Assembly (NCBI RefSeq): GCF_000221225.1 | Contig: NW_006383031.1 | Location: 1,550,001-1,614,000, forward strand | Length of the DNA: 64,000 bases | DNA from: Thermochaetoides thermophila DSM 1495 | Lineage: Eukaryota > Ascomycota > Sordariomycetes > Sordariales > Chaetomiaceae | Reading direction: 5' to 3' | Shown: in pieces, positions 37,203 to 49,400 of the stretch | Position numbering within the stretch: position 1 is the first letter of the stretch | How the letters are laid out: each line of letters starts with the position of its first letter | Position numbers and translations under genes: made by a program | Notes under the pieces: model-generated | Told to the model about the DNA's origin: nothing | Database searches by the model: none | The model's input: the letters and a program-made list of their open reading frames with translations, nothing else

Positions 37203-38633
37203 CTAGCCCTCGGGTGTAAAGACTTCGGAATAGTCAGGGAGTCTCCAAGCTTTCTTCCCCTCTTTTCCTAATGCAGGAATGTTGTCGATCGGTGTCTTCT
37301 TGATGAAGCGGGCCATGGCATGGAACAAGCCAATTTGCCACGCCTTCTCGGGCAAGAAAAGTCTCATGAATTTCTTGATGTTCAGACTGTGGATCTCCGT
37401 CACCAAAGGACGCAACTGACTTTCATATCCCTCCAGTGCTTCGGGAAGAATCGTGTTACTCCATGGATTTCCATCCCACTTCCCCTCAGCCATAACTTTT
37501 TTGCACGCCCTTGCAATCTCTCCTCCCAGTATATAGGGCCCAACAAAGGCCAATGTCGTACCCATGCCTGTGGCAGGCGTCGGGCAGTAGCCCGCATCGC
37601 CTACTAAAACAGCACGCTCAGCCCAACTCCATTTCTTCATCTTCACCTGTGCCAGGTCATGCGCCCACCAATCGTTTGCTTCAGTCGAGTTAAACAACCC
37701 ATCCAGGTATCGCGCAACCTGCCATGACTCATTCCTGTCAGGCTCGAACAGCTTTGCCCAGGCTTCCTTTTGTTGCTGCACACTTCCGTTCTTATGCGCT
37801 TCTCTTAGCTCGGGGTGGTCACCAACGACAGCGAAGATGACCCGTAGATACTCTGGCTTCTCGTGCCGCGTCATGATCAGTCTCCTTCCTGGAAGATGAC
37901 ACCATGTAAATTCTTTTGGGTCATCTTCTTTCCCTGGAATCGTGAAGAACGCCATTGCCATGTCAACAGCATCAAAAACATCGTCCTTATCCTCACCAGA
38001 ACCCCTTATCCATCCTCTGACCTTCGACCCAACCCCATCAGCCCCAATAACAAGGTCATACGTTTCCGAGTTGAACAAATCCTGCTTGAACCACACCTTA
38101 ACCCCCTTCTCTGGCCCTAAAGGATGCCCCTCATACCCCATGGCGACGAACTCCTTCTCAAACTGATACTTTACCCCCTCCCGATCCTTCGTCAAGTCAT
38201 ACAACACATTGACCAAATCATTCCTCATGACCTCCCACTCCGCAGAAAACGCCTTACTCTCATTTTTCTTCGTCTCCCCACCCTTCTTCTTCTCTATTCC
38301 ACCCGCGGCAAAGAACGCTACCTTCTTCCCCTTCCTATTCAAAACCAACACACCCGGCTCGTCGACTGCACAGGCACGAACCTGCTCGTCTATGCCCATT
38401 TGCTGCATGACTTTGATGCCTGGACCGCGGATGTCGATTTGTTGGCCGGCATCACGCAAGGTCGGATGGCGCTCGGCGATGGTGATTTCGCATTTGAAGG
38501 GGGGCGGCAGACGGGTCAGCCAGTAGGCTACGGAGGGGCCAGCGATGCCGGCGCCAATGATAAGGACGCGGAGGGGGCGGAGGTTAAGGTGAGAGGGAGG
38601 GACTGATTGTTGCATGATTGTCTCGTCGGACAT
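37203..38633 (-). CDS. FAD-dependent monooxygenase (group A flavin hydroxylase)
   Basis: A single-exon 476-residue protein. The Rossmann FAD motif is RVLIIGAGIAGPSVAYWL (about 22-39) with the ribose-binding acid in AERH (53-56). The DG motif is DLVIGADGVGSKVR (193-206), and the GD motif VLVGDAGYCPTPATGMGTT (342-360) binds flavin phosphate. DAGQQIDIRGPGIKVMQQMG (61-80) matches the segment seen in fungal TetX/MAK1-like enzymes. It would use NAD(P)H and O2 to hydroxylate a small aromatic or polyketide-like substrate; the substrate is unknown and no biosynthetic cluster surrounds it. A Lys-rich insertion (IEKKKGGETKKNES, about 113-126) sits in a loop. No intron is needed. Confidence 0.93.
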   Translation of the reverse strand: MSDETIMQQSVPPSHLNLRPLRVLIIGAGIAGPSVAYWLTRLPPPFKCEITIAERHPTLRDAGQQIDIRGPGIKVMQQMGIDEQVRACAVDEPGVLVLNRKGKKVAFFAAGGIEKKKGGETKKNESKAFSAEWEVMRNDLVNVLYDLTKDREGVKYQFEKEFVAMGYEGHPLGPEKGVKVWFKQDLFNSETYDLVIGADGVGSKVRGWIRGSGEDKDDVFDAVDMAMAFFTIPGKEDDPKEFTWCHLPGRRLIMTRHEKPEYLRVIFAVVGDHPELREAHKNGSVQQQKEAWAKLFEPDRNESWQVARYLDGLFNSTEANDWWAHDLAQVKMKKWSWAERAVLVGDAGYCPTPATGMGTTLAFVGPYILGGEIARACKKVMAEGKWDGNPWSNTILPEALEGYESQLRPLVTEIHSLNIKKFMRLFLPEKAWQIGLFHAMARFIKKTPIDNIPALGKEGKKAWRLPDYSEVFTPEG

Positions 38634-39254
38634 TGTGGGTATTTGTTGGGTATCTTTGGGGGGTTAGCTGAGTGAAAAGAGGAGTAAACAGAGGCGTTCT
38701 GGAGGGTATAAGTCCTTGATGGTTACACATCGTGGGCAATGGGGTGCTTTACTTGCCAAGGTACTCCTCTCTTTTTATCCTGGCCATTATCCAAGCTGGG
38801 CATTCTGGCTTATTGATGATTCAAGCAGGCCCAGACTCAATCTCCGATGGCTGCCGTTCAGAGTGTGACGGGGATGCGTCTTACTGCATATGGTGTAACA
38901 TCGCTTGCCGTTCAAGCCAGCTATGACGCCTAGTAAGGCTAGCACAAGTTCTATACACGGTCGACTTTTCGGCTTTTGAAGACCGAGTTGAAGTGTAGGC
39001 CCGGACCGAGCCGCTCACAAATGACTGCAGGATCCCCCCAATGGGGTGTGGCCTGGCGTTATTTGCCGACTTATCCAAGAGAGCAGATCTCCAATACAGG
39101 TCGACCAGCCTCTAGAATTTCTGTAGCATTAGATCAATGGTCTATGGGCTCTACTGTCAGCCAAACATGCAAGCCAACGATGTCCAAAAGTAAATAGCAA
39201 TGCGAACTATATGCCTGTTCGAGCAATTGATAACCCCCTTGTACCATTCTGTGC
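38634..39254. other. intergenic
   Basis: Promoter of the monooxygenase at the left and the 3' flank of the ceramidase at the right. No supported coding frame. Confidence 0.5.
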
Positions 39255-40246
39255 TCATGCCATCTTTTTCCCTTCCTTTCTCTCCCTCTCTTCCTCCTCC
39301 CAAACGTCCCTCACCACATCCATAACCCTCGCGGCCCCCACGGCCGTAAGAACATGCCACCAGCCATGAAGCTCCAGCGCCCAAGCCCACGGCAGTCCAA
39401 CTTTCGCCCTCAACCCCCTCAACCACATGCAACACTCTAAGTCCACATTCCACAGCACATACCCCGCAATACAGATCCCAACAGCCTTCCACACGCGAAC
39501 ATTCCACTCCCTCCTCTTTGCCTCAGCAAATGGCGGCCGGACCCAGTGAAGAAGATACTGACTCCTGAGAAGGACACCCACAAGCGCAGTAGTAAAGGCG
39601 ATAACCTGGTAAATGATATGCGGCAAGTACAGGATATACACCGCAGAAAATATAATGTACGCAGCCGCAAGCACAACAGTGATAGCGCGAACGCGGGCCA
39701 GTGATGACTGGCGCATGCACAGCGTAGCCTGCAGCAAGGACCACGTGAGTCCCAACATTCCAAGCTCGTCGCAGAACTCGGGCAGCGCGCGGAGTGTGGC
39801 ATGAAAGAGGAAGGAGTTGATTCCGAGGATGAGGAGCGACAGCGAGAGGTAGTCTGCTCGGAGGGTGATGCGCTTGTTGTGTTGACGGCAGAACATGGCT
39901 CTAAGGGCGAGGTAGACTGTTACACATGGGTGAGTGAGCGGAGCGGGCATGAGGAGGGCTGAGGATGAGCATGAGTACTGACTGTATGCGATGTTGCTGA
40001 TGGAGTTGATGAATTCAGCTAAGTAGTAGCTGATGGCATAATCTTCTTCACAGAAGCTGGAAAACGGTGTCAGCGATGAAATTGTGCTCATATTCTACAC
40101 CGACTCTCATCGACCTCTTTGGATCAGATGATGTGGTTCATGATTGACACGACGCGTTTCACGCACTTTGCTCTGCTGTTAGGCGCGCTCCAAGCCCCGT
40201 TGAGGGAGTTTGGATCGCCTGCATAGTGTCGATTATGATGACCCAT
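39255..40246 (-). CDS. alkaline ceramidase (YPC1/YDC1/ACER family)
   Basis: Three exons, 40246-40167, 40056-39983 and 39916-39255, give a 271-residue multi-pass ER membrane enzyme that cleaves (phyto)ceramide to sphingoid base and fatty acid. Exon 1 starts MGHHNRHYAGDPNSLNGAWS; the join AA|C makes Asn and leads into FCEEDYAISYYLAEFINSIS. Zn and active-site residues follow the family spacing: Ser86 and His90 in NSFLFHATLR, Asp101 in EFCDELGMLG, His235 and His239 in LHGWWHVLTA. VDLECCMWLRGL is also conserved. Reading straight through intron 2 keeps the frame by chance, so a naive single-exon model from 40091 would carry an extra segment and lose exon 1. The tail is rich in Glu, Arg and Lys, plausible for ER retrieval. 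Confidence 0.94.
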
Positions 40247-42268
40247 CCTAATAGTGCTTTTCAGGGTGATAACAAGAGAGAAAGACCTCGTCAGGATGCT
40301 GAGAACAAACCTTCGGATGAGCCGGTGTTTTTGCTTGTCCTTAAGACCGAAGTGCGCCAGGGATCGATGTTTGCCAAGCATGGTATTGTACTGTTGCGTA
40401 ACTGAAGAAACCATTACCGGGATAATTTTACGCATCGTTACAACATAATGGTGTGTAATTTACAAGGAGTTTCAGGAAACAAAGGGCAAAATGGTTGGTT
40501 TTTGCCCTTAAACTTGCATATAACCTCCCTGATTGATAGATCATTCTATGCACACTGTCTCGAGAACATTTTTACCCTCTCACACTGTCTTCATTTTGTT
40601 GGTATGCAACATAGATGGCTGCCCGGAGCTCTACTACGAGATACGGAAATGTATGATTTCAACGGTATTCGAGCCCGGTTGTTGCGAGTTCGGCTGTGTT
40701 CAGGTATCTATTCTACAAGAATTGTGGAATAATGAAGTGCTAAGTTATCTAGAGGCCGAATGCTCATATTATCTGTTCGACTCACCACCCTTCCTTGTGT
40801 CTGGCATCCTCGGCGCCGTCTTTTATCCTTTGTTATTCCTGGAACGAGCTCACCTAGCGCAGGGAGCTTAAAATTCTGAGGGTTGGTACAGTTTGTGTTG
40901 CTGCTTTCTACATTTGAGTCCGGATTTGACGGCATATCCTGGGATAATCTCTCCTTATCGGTTCAATGGTGATGGTGCTGAAGTGCTGTTGCAACTAATA
41001 ACGCTTAGCTCTCTGAACTCTGGCCTCAACGCTTCAATGTTGTTATACATCAGAGGAAGTGTCACATGCAGGATATACTCTTCCTATGTAACTAATGATT
41101 TCCTGGAAATCTAGTATATTCCACAATTCCATGTCCTTTGTCTCTCGATTCCATCCAAAAACCCCCTCTTTCATCGATCATAAGAATGTTGGTAGCGCAT
41201 AATGGTCTGATCACACCATTGGCACTGACTACAGAAGTTATCACCGTTAATATCATGCCTTTAATGACAATTTAGTTCATACGTAGCGCTCCCAAAGGTT
41301 CGTAAAAGCCAAGAAGAGCGAAGGACAGCTAACCTCTCTGAGACTCTAAGCGCTTGGTTACATGTTGTAGAGGCCATTCCATTCTCGTTACTCAATAAGA
41401 AAGGACAACAAAGTCTTGCGCAAGGCTCAGACACAAAGGTGTTTCTCAACATTGGAAAGGGTAACCCAACATTGAGGTTAGTTATACCCCCAAGAGGATC
41501 AGCATCTTTTAGTCCCTACTGGTCCCCGATCGAGTATTCCTCAACCACCAATTGCCTAGGCGTAACTGATGTACAACACGGTGAAGAGAAAGTATATAAC
41601 AATAAGACAACCTAGATGATACCAAAATCTCACCCTGGATATAAGATGTCTGATGAGACGAATTGACATCTTCCGGCTCCTTTCATCTCGGCATTCCTTG
41701 TTCCTTGGCTTGGATGCATCTTGCAAACTTGCTCTCATAGCGTTGTCTTCAGTTTCCTCTATGGAACCCCTCTAAGCTAGCGGTCATAGCTGGCTTGTGG
41801 ATAACTATCCGTTTCCCTGCTCCTCCCCTTGTTGAGGGGTATCAAGCTAAAAGCTCGTTCGCCATATCTTTCGGAAAGGCCTGGGGTATGACATTTCGAA
41901 GTTTCCCTATCCCGTCTGGCTCTTTCTGTCCCCTCTTTTGAGTATAAGCATAAGTGTCTTTAACATGTAACGTCCCTTATGCTTTCTCAGAAACCCACTG
42001 TTTACTGCATACTCCGATGCAATGCATAGACTCTCTATTGCTGTCCACCCTTCTGCAATTTTACATCCCACCTGAACTTCATGTTGGTTGAGATAGTCGT
42101 AATGACCATTGAAGCACGAAAGCCAGCGTTGTTTTTAAGAATCATTAAGGGGGTGGGACCTCTTGGCTAGAATCAGCGCCTTGAACCAGAAAGCACCCCA
42201 ATCCCCGAAGATACTTAGCTTATGGGTAAGTCTTTTGCTCTTGGATATTGGAGCTGGAAGAGTATAAA
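40247..42268. other. gene-free AT-rich stretch
   Basis: The ceramidase promoter is at the left end. The rest is AT-rich, with only short frames in all phases and no recognisable protein, tRNA or transposon remnant. Confidence 0.55.
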
Positions 42269-43010
42269 TTATGTAGACCAAAATGATGGATGTAGGACGT
42301 TCATATGGTGAGCCTTAGACTCGGAGGGCGTAAGTGTAACTTGTGTATTTGGATCGACACCGAGCTCTAACAGGTAGTGAATGGAAGCAACAGAGCTCGA
42401 ATCGAACTCCTTAACCCGGTTACCAATCATTCTAGAAGCCAAAAGCATTGACCAAACGGATAGTGGGCCTCTGCCATTTGACTCATTCAAGTCATGGCCA
42501 TGCTGCAGCAGAAGCTAACCCGAATGTGCTGGATAATAGGGCTTTATTGCGGTCGATACAGGTCTATTAATGGAAGCGTCAGCAGAAGCTCTCCAAAAGA
42601 AAGTAAAGTGTCGCAAGGAAAAAGTGGAACGAATCCTTAGAAAGGAGACTTGAGACAAAAGGTGCAAGGCCCTCCTGTTCATATAGAAGATGTTTGAAGT
42701 ATTGGATGTAATAGAACGTTCCCACCTCAGCTTCTGCCCATATCAAGCCATCGTCAAACGTGCCCTTAACCATCTTGGCCGCAATGGATCTGACTACTGT
42801 CTTGAGTGTGTACTCGATAAAAGAAAGCAGATTTATTATGTCACTGTGCTGCGGTAATGCGTCCCGAAGTTGGTATCCGTTTTTCATGATCTTTTGAACG
42901 ACTTGGGAGACGTGAGGTGCGTTTCCATGACAGAGGAAGGCGGATCGCCTCTGCTTGATCTCTCCTGGTTCTGCATCTCTATCATTGGTCTCTAAGTAAC
43001 CAGCTGGGCT
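42269..43010 (-). pseudogene. ankyrin-repeat protein relic
   Basis: Two minus-strand pieces interrupted by stops. The upstream piece (about 43010-42579) reads EIKQRRSAFLCHGNAPHVSQ, then MKNGYQLRDALPQHSDIINL and more unrecognised sequence. The downstream piece (about 42510-42269) reads LLLQHGHDLNES, then SVASIHYLLELGVDPNTQ, the classic ankyrin end pattern (LLELGVDPN). Between them are stop codons without an obvious intron. Fungal ankyrin proteins of the NACHT/HET type often decay like this. Identity of the upstream piece is uncertain. Confidence 0.5.
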
Positions 43011-43061
43011 AAATCATGCTAAATTGCTGAGTACTTAGCACTCTAGATATACGGCAGTTGC

Positions 43062-44615
43062 CTAATCCGAGTCCTCATCATGACCAGGCCACACAATTTC
43101 CCGCCTGTATACTGCTCTAATGCAGCGGAAAGCAATAAACGCCCATGCAACAACTAACAATGCCGTCATCACTGTGCTGAACCACATCATCCCCGCGCTT
43201 CCCAGAGCGCTCCCTAACCTCATCGAAGCTAGAGTAAAGCCAACATTGGGGAAAACGAAACTCCACCAGCTGAGATGGAACCTCCGGTCTGGCATACCCA
43301 CCAAGACAGCAACTACAGCCGACGCAAAGAACCAGAAGCTCAATCCCCAAAGAAAGACTGCGACGCAAAGAGCCAGCAGCCGCATCGCTGCACCCAACAT
43401 CTGCACTTCCGTTCCATCCAACCCTTCCAGGACGGCCTTAATCCCTCTAACAGCAGGCCCTGTATCCCCCGCAAGTTCTTCCAGCACCCTTGGCATCTCT
43501 GCTGCCATGGCCACAAACACCGAGCACGTAAAACTTGGAGGCCCAACGGCAATGAACATACCCGGTCTCTGCACAGGCAGCCCAAAAGCCATCAGCCGCG
43601 ACAGATACGTCGCGTAAAAAAACACCGACACCATGAAACCGAGTCCCTGTGCCGCGAGCCCAGCGCACAACACCCCCAGCGCATCTTTCCCCTTCAACCC
43701 CCTGATACACGTCCCCGCCAATGTACCAGCCAGCATGACGGGGAAGATGGGCAAGATCCAGGCGGGCGTCATCTTCCCTATTGTCAGCCTCCTCTCGCGC
43801 TTGACCGTAAATAGTAAGTGGTATTGCGCAACCGAGACACAAAAAACACATGCCCAAGTAAATCCAGAACACGGCCTTCAGAAAGCCGCTTTCCAGCCTA
43901 GCGACCTGCCTTGAGGAGAGAAAATGGCGAGAGTATTCATCGACGTTGACCAGCAACGCTGCGATGGATAGGAAGAGCGTTGGCACAAAGAGGGCTTCGC
44001 GCGGGCGGGTGAATGCCCTCCTAATGGTATGCCGGTAGAGGGCAAAGCGCAGGGCGATAGCTACCGTGGTGAGGAGGAAGAAGACCACATCGAGAAGAAA
44101 TAGGGTCAAGCCGATATGGGACAGCCCCTTGAACCGGTAAGGACACAAAGCGAGGGTGAGGGCTATGCCGGAGGTGGACATCCTATCCCAGGGTTAGGGC
44201 TGTACATGTATTGATGGTAAGGTGAGGGAACCTACGTAACAGTATACCAGGCAAATGTAAAATGCATCAACCGATCCCTCCAGGGCAAGCTCGGCTGTAG
44301 ATACGTCGGGATCCTCTCCAGAGGCGGAAGCAAGGCATCTTGACCAGGCTCAGAAGTGGTCAGTTGATCTACCCGGGCAAAGTCCGTCGTATAGGTCTGC
44401 GAGCGATCCGCTTCACGGTCCTCGGGCGTGATGCCAGCCTCACTGTCATGGCTCTGTAACAAATTGGATGCCTTTTCGCTCTGCACACGCACGCAGCGTG
44501 GTGTGGCTGAGCCTGACAACGAAGATGGCGATGTTGAGGTGGATGTCAAAGTTGCATGTCCCATTGTGATATTGTTAGGGTTAGGATGTCCTCCCTGGAC
44601 GGCCGTCATCGTCAA
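43062..44615 (-). pseudogene. TDT/SLAC1-family transporter (malate or sulfite efflux type) with one frameshift
   Basis: Exon 1 (44615-44236) encodes a Ser/Thr-rich cytosolic N-terminus and LPWRDRLMHFTFAWYTVT. Exon 2 starts at 44182 (TMSTSGIALTLALCPYRFKG), the hallmark of the tellurite-resistance/dicarboxylate (TDT) family, which includes Mae1 and Ssu1. Further helices follow, including MTPAWILPIFPVMLAGTLAG. The frame changes once: WIYLGMCF is followed, after skipping one base, by CVSVAQYHLLFTVKRERRLT. The shift falls in a run of six A (43841-43846, T on the coding strand). With one fewer base the product would be about 499 residues and otherwise intact. No intron fits. So it is either a very young pseudogene or a base-call error in a homopolymer; the rest of the sequence shows no decay. 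Substrate cannot be told from sequence. Confidence 0.8.
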
Positions 44616-45055
44616 CTACTGCTGCTGCTGACGCACAGCATCCCAGTTTCTCAAAATCATCGATCAATGATTCTGAACATTGGAATTGGGGGAGAATTTA
44701 AACCTCCCATCGAATGCAATGGAAGAGAAGTGGAAGGGAAAAGTTTACGCGGTTGAATAGGGCTGAGCGGCACGGCGCCTGGGTCCTGAAGGACGATCGA
44801 CATCGAATGTGGTGGGCGGATGGTGGGGTTGACAGCTCTCCCACCACTGCGCTGGAGCCACGCTGCCGCTGCGACATGGATGCGCTCTCTAGCGAGCCAC
44901 TGGACGTTGGCGGAATCGAAAGATGTGCAGCTGGATGCAACAGCGTTGCCGAGCCCTCAAGATTGTGGCGGCCTAGAATTCTGACCCGTCAAGTGCAGAC
45001 AGTAAGGTTAGGGTTGTATTCGGCGATCTGTGAGAACGATTGTAGGGTTAGGGTT
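44191..45055. repeat. four short TTAGGG-type tracts
   Basis: Tracts of one and a half to two telomere units occur at 44191-44199 (inside the TDT intron), 44574-44585 (over the TDT start codons), 45006-45015 and 45043-45055. All read GGTTAGGG on the plus strand. Together they are more than chance would give in 865 bases, but each is too short to be a former telomere. Confidence 0.6.
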
Positions 45056-46087
45056 GTAGCTAGTTTGCCCCTAAACAGGGCTTGGGTTTTACGAGAGCTC
45101 TAGCTCTGTGATATTTGCCACCCGACAAAACTTCGGGTACAAAAACTCGTGTAGACCTTTTTTGAAGATAGTGAGAGGATTATTTGATTAGTTGTCGTAC
45201 CCAGTCGAACGCATATGACTCACATCACCTCTTTAACGTTTTGCCCTAATCTAGAAATGCATATCCACTCTCATCTGATAATGAAAACTCCCAAGTTTCT
45301 AATCTGTCTCTCAACTGTCAAGATACAAAGTCGAAACAATCTTTGGTATCATAACATAACCGTCAACCATAGAAATCCAAAAAAAAGATATTGTCATGCG
45401 CTTATTGGTGTCATCCGGTCATGTAACCAGCCATAACCTCGCCCAGTGTAAAGAAAGAGTTAAAAGCGATTGGTATCAAGCATGCCATCTAAATCCCAAG
45501 CGATAAGGACCGTAAAAATGCCCATGCCCTAAACCCGAAGTTCCCATCAGACGCCAGTGCAATCCCCCAACGGCGAAGAAGACCGATATCGCTTCGCGTT
45601 GTACCAAACGTCAAGGATTGGTGTAACAAAAAAAAGCATCGCTCTTGCCCTGTAACTGTTCTGATCCGCTATTTTTCGTTGACTGTTACTGACCGACTCG
45701 ATCCGGCGAGCTGTCCTTATGATGTCGTACAAGCCGCCTTGTCTGCAAGCTGCCGTGCTCCCCCATATTGGGCAGCCAGTAATCAAGGTCTGATGAGGAT
45801 GCACGAGCTCACCGCTAGTGAGATATCGGTGAGTGGTACAGTATCTGGAAGGTAGAGAAAGGTCGGTGGCAAGATATTCGTCACATCAAGTATCGTTCGC
45901 CGGTCGGGTTTGTTGAATTCGGGGACCGGAAGCCTTACTCGCCTCATCTCCGTTGTCTGTCGCATCGGGCAGCGACAAGACTGGTGAGGTGAGCTGCGCC
46001 GTAGACCGCTTCAGCCCAACGGGATCAACGTTTCCTGGACTAGATGGGCTCACAAGACCATGTCCTGAGTTGCCCCACTCCAGTTCC
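44616..46087. other. intergenic
   Basis: Upstream side of the TDT gene, then an AT-rich spacer. Frames at 44.7-45.1 kb and 45.55-45.97 kb are short, overlap on both strands and match nothing. Two of the telomere-like tracts lie here. Confidence 0.5.
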
Positions 46088-46489
46088 TCACTCCTTCTCC
46101 CTTTTCTCTGGTTCTACCTCCCTAGTCTCCTGAACTTCCCGGCGCTGCTCCTCCTTTCTGTGATGCCTTCTCTTGTTCGGCACACTCCTCGGCGGGGTCC
46201 TCTCCCGTGAGCGACCCCTTGTTTCCTCCTCGTCGACCAGACCCATTATGCGACGGTCCTCTTCGTACCAAGCGCAGAGCGGCTTGCCGCCGAACATGAG
46301 GTCATTATCTTCGATGACCGTCGAGACCATCCATGAGTATGGCCCCGAGCAGGGAGCGATCTCATCAGGGAGAGTCATGGCTTCGGGTGTGAGGTTGATT
46401 GGAGTGTCCGGGTCGGGAATGATGTAGAGAGTGTCGAAGGCACAGGGCTTGGGGGTGCTTTCTGGGGTTGGGGTCTGCGAAGTTGTCAT
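46088..46489 (-). CDS. small conserved fungal protein with basic C-terminus
   Basis: The start is taken at the ATG at 46489 (MTTSQTPTPESTPKPCAFDT), giving 133 residues, because the upstream part of the longer frame reads like a leader. The core is acidic and orderly: LYIIPDPDTPINLTPEAMTL, then APCSGPYSWMVSTVIEDNDL with MFGGKPLCAWYEEDRR. The C-terminal third is Arg/Lys/Glu-rich (RSRERTPPRSVPNKRRHHRK) and could be a nuclear-localisation or RNA-contact region. No membrane segment. I recognise no named family, but the compact core looks like a genuine conserved protein. Confidence 0.62.
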   Translation of the reverse strand: MTTSQTPTPESTPKPCAFDTLYIIPDPDTPINLTPEAMTLPDEIAPCSGPYSWMVSTVIEDNDLMFGGKPLCAWYEEDRRIMGLVDEEETRGRSRERTPPRSVPNKRRHHRKEEQRREVQETREVEPEKREKE

Positions 46490-49400
46490 TGCTGTGTGGT
46501 GAGGTATTGTTGATGCACCGAAGATCGCAAAGATATTTTCTTTGGAAAGGAGAGATAGCAAGGAGAAAAAAAGAACCTCGGATGACTGTAAGCGGGGTCT
46601 GCTGCTTATATTATACCGGGAAAGTTGTCCACACTTCAGTAAAGCGTTTAGTGTCCACGTTGCGGGCCTTGGTGGCTGTCTCGTTCGCAGATGCGACCCA
46701 AAATGTCGGCGCAGAAGACTTGGTTGGATGATGCAGAAGCGAGGATCGGAGGACAGTTGCAGCAGCAATGCAGGGCTGACCGAGGCTGTCAGGCGCGCCG
46801 GTCCAAGACTGCGGGGTAATTACTTGGCGTTTTCGATCCCCCGTCCCGAGGCTGCGCTTCTGGGCGGGTCGCCTGTCGGACAAGGGTTGATGGCTTGCGT
46901 GCCGGCTTGTGATTATGGATCGCGAGTGCGTGTATAGCCGATGGACGGATGGTTGGCTGCTTGATTGCGCGCAAGGGGATAAATCACCCAGAATTCGATG
47001 AAGGTACAGATCCGTACCTCACCTGCTGAACTTAGATCGTGGAGGGTCAGGTGCGAGGATTGCGAGGGTAGCGTGACACGAGAAACACGCCCACGAGGCC
47101 AAGGCAGCTAAAGTCAGTAGCATAAACAAGAAAAGAAATGTATCAAGCTCACACAAAGTGTGTGTGCAAATAAGTAGCAATATTTTGCAAACTGGGGCTG
47201 GCGAAAAAGTTCGGGCGAAATTTCCCAAGTCAGCTTTCAGGCACTTCCCCGGTGCCCGATTGCGCAATCCTTAAAGTCGCCGCCGCCACGCCAGCAAAAG
47301 CCGGATCGTTTTGCAAAGGGCGACCGAGCCGATCGATGCAGGCTCAAGAAAAGCCGCGTTTGTGCGTGCAAAAGTCCCGTCCAAGGTCGACTTATTCGAA
47401 AAGCAGCCTTTTGGATTGGCCGCCTGCAAGCTGATGATGGTTGCGTGGGGTCGAGCTGAGCAAAACTTTGATCCTAAAAGCTGCTCCTCCAGCCAATCGA
47501 TGTGCGAGGGCTGCTGTTGTGACGCAAGGGCTGATGAAAAACCCTGAACGCTCGGACCCGAGAGGTTTTTTTTCAAAGCTCGATGCTCTTTGCCTTGAGA
47601 GACTTGAGAGAACAAAGGCGTTGCTGTGTATACACAACAGCTCTTGACCACGTTTGTTGACTGGTGATAGGTGATGGGCTCCAAAAAGAAAAACGGCTTA
47701 GGTCTTCAACGAGACCTGGACGGGACCGGTCTGGATTCCTATATACCCGAGATTCCTCTACGAAGCTTTTGTCGTGCTTCTCACACCTTTCGGTCACATC
47801 TGCGGCAATGTGATGCATAACGTTTGACCGTCAGGAATGCCCAAAGGCCACGCCCTATCGCCACCAAGGTTCCGCACGCTTCGACGCTGGCACTTGAGAT
47901 CCCTAAATTCAAGGGTCCGCCCGGATGTCCTGCACGGTATTCCATTCGCTGCACTGCATGTGAGCTTAAATGAGTTGGCCTGTGTGTTGCTGTGCTGTCA
48001 CTACCAGGTTGTCCTCCTCCACCCCCACCCCTGAGCTGGCAACACCCCACGCTTGCTCGCTTGCAGCCGGGCAGCAACCGCTCTGCGCTACGTATCGGGC
48101 GCCATCCGTCCGTTAGGTACTGTATTTGTGACGAATGGAAAAAAGATTAAGGGACAGATAGGGCTGAACCAGTCCACTTGGTTCCAACCGGGATTTAGCT
48201 CTCCGATCCCCGCATAAAGTTTATGGCCAACTCATATCTAGCTTCAAGCCACCTCCTTAAAATACTTTCGACTCTTGTGAAGGTCAACATCTGTACTCCT
48301 GCGCAAGTGAAGCCCACTGTTTCTTGCATATGCGAGTAAATGACTGGGGGAACTTGTCGCTGAGATCGGAACAATCAGCGAGCAAGAAGCATCTCGAAGA
48401 CGCTGGATGGACGAGTAAATCACGTCATTCCATTGTGCGTATTCCAGACCGGTCACCTGGACGCCAGCATAACCTCTCAATGTGATACGAGCGGGATAGA
48501 AAGTCGGATGGCTGATCATGTTTCTACAGGGCAAAAGGTCGGACTGTCAGAGAGCCTCATTGCCAAGCCTAACATTACCCCACCATAGGGCTCGAACGAG
48601 GGGCCACCCCGCAGCAGCTGTCCATGGAAGGACGGGATAGGTGTGAATCTGGAAGATTCTGTCCAGCTTACGATAATGCTAAGAATTTGCAAGAACATTT
48701 AGCACTTCATATATAATTAAGCAGCTTGGAGGTTGAGATAAAGACGATAAGACTTTCTAAAACTCCAAGCTGAGAATCACGAGATTTTGCTCTTGGAATG
48801 ACGTCATGGACCATCGTTCCCTGGTTCCACTGCGCACCTTGATAGTCTCGGACACAATCACCTCCCAGCATGCAACTAATTCAAGCAACACAGCAATTAT
48901 TCACCATTCATGCATCATTCGGCAATCCAATGTCAAATCTAAGTCCATTATTCTTAAGGATTGAACATGCGCGTGTTCCACAATGTTGACATCCATTCAT
49001 CAGTTGTCAAACAGATTGGAAAAGGCAATGAAGGAACCAGCGCAGTTACCAAACTGAAGCAAGAAAGCTGAACTTCTAACAACGGCTAGGCTCCATACTC
49101 AGACCATAAAGAGTTATCTGCCAGGATTATTGTGAACGAAGGGCTTTTGCTTTTGGTATTTCAGCTCTGAATGGGGGTAACCTCCGCTTGCTGTACGTTG
49201 ATGTGGCTGGACAGGCAGTCTGCAGTCTGCAAACTCAGTGGGGCTGGCTGGCTTTATATGCCCAAAGTCGGGTTCTTTAATAGTTGTGGGGCTTGATCTC
49301 TTGGTAGCAAAACTGCAGTAAGGTCTGAAAGTATTTGGAAACTTTACCATATATTCACTATTGTGAAACATTAGGTATCATCCGTTAGCTTGATGGCGGA

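Noticed and set aside
47005..47040. Resemblance to the start of 28S rRNA (CCTGCTGAACTTA)
   Set aside because: Only about 13-15 bases match and neighbouring sequence does not continue as rRNA.
47271..47684. Several overlapping open frames on both strands
   Set aside because: No recognisable protein in any of them; most likely low stop density from composition.
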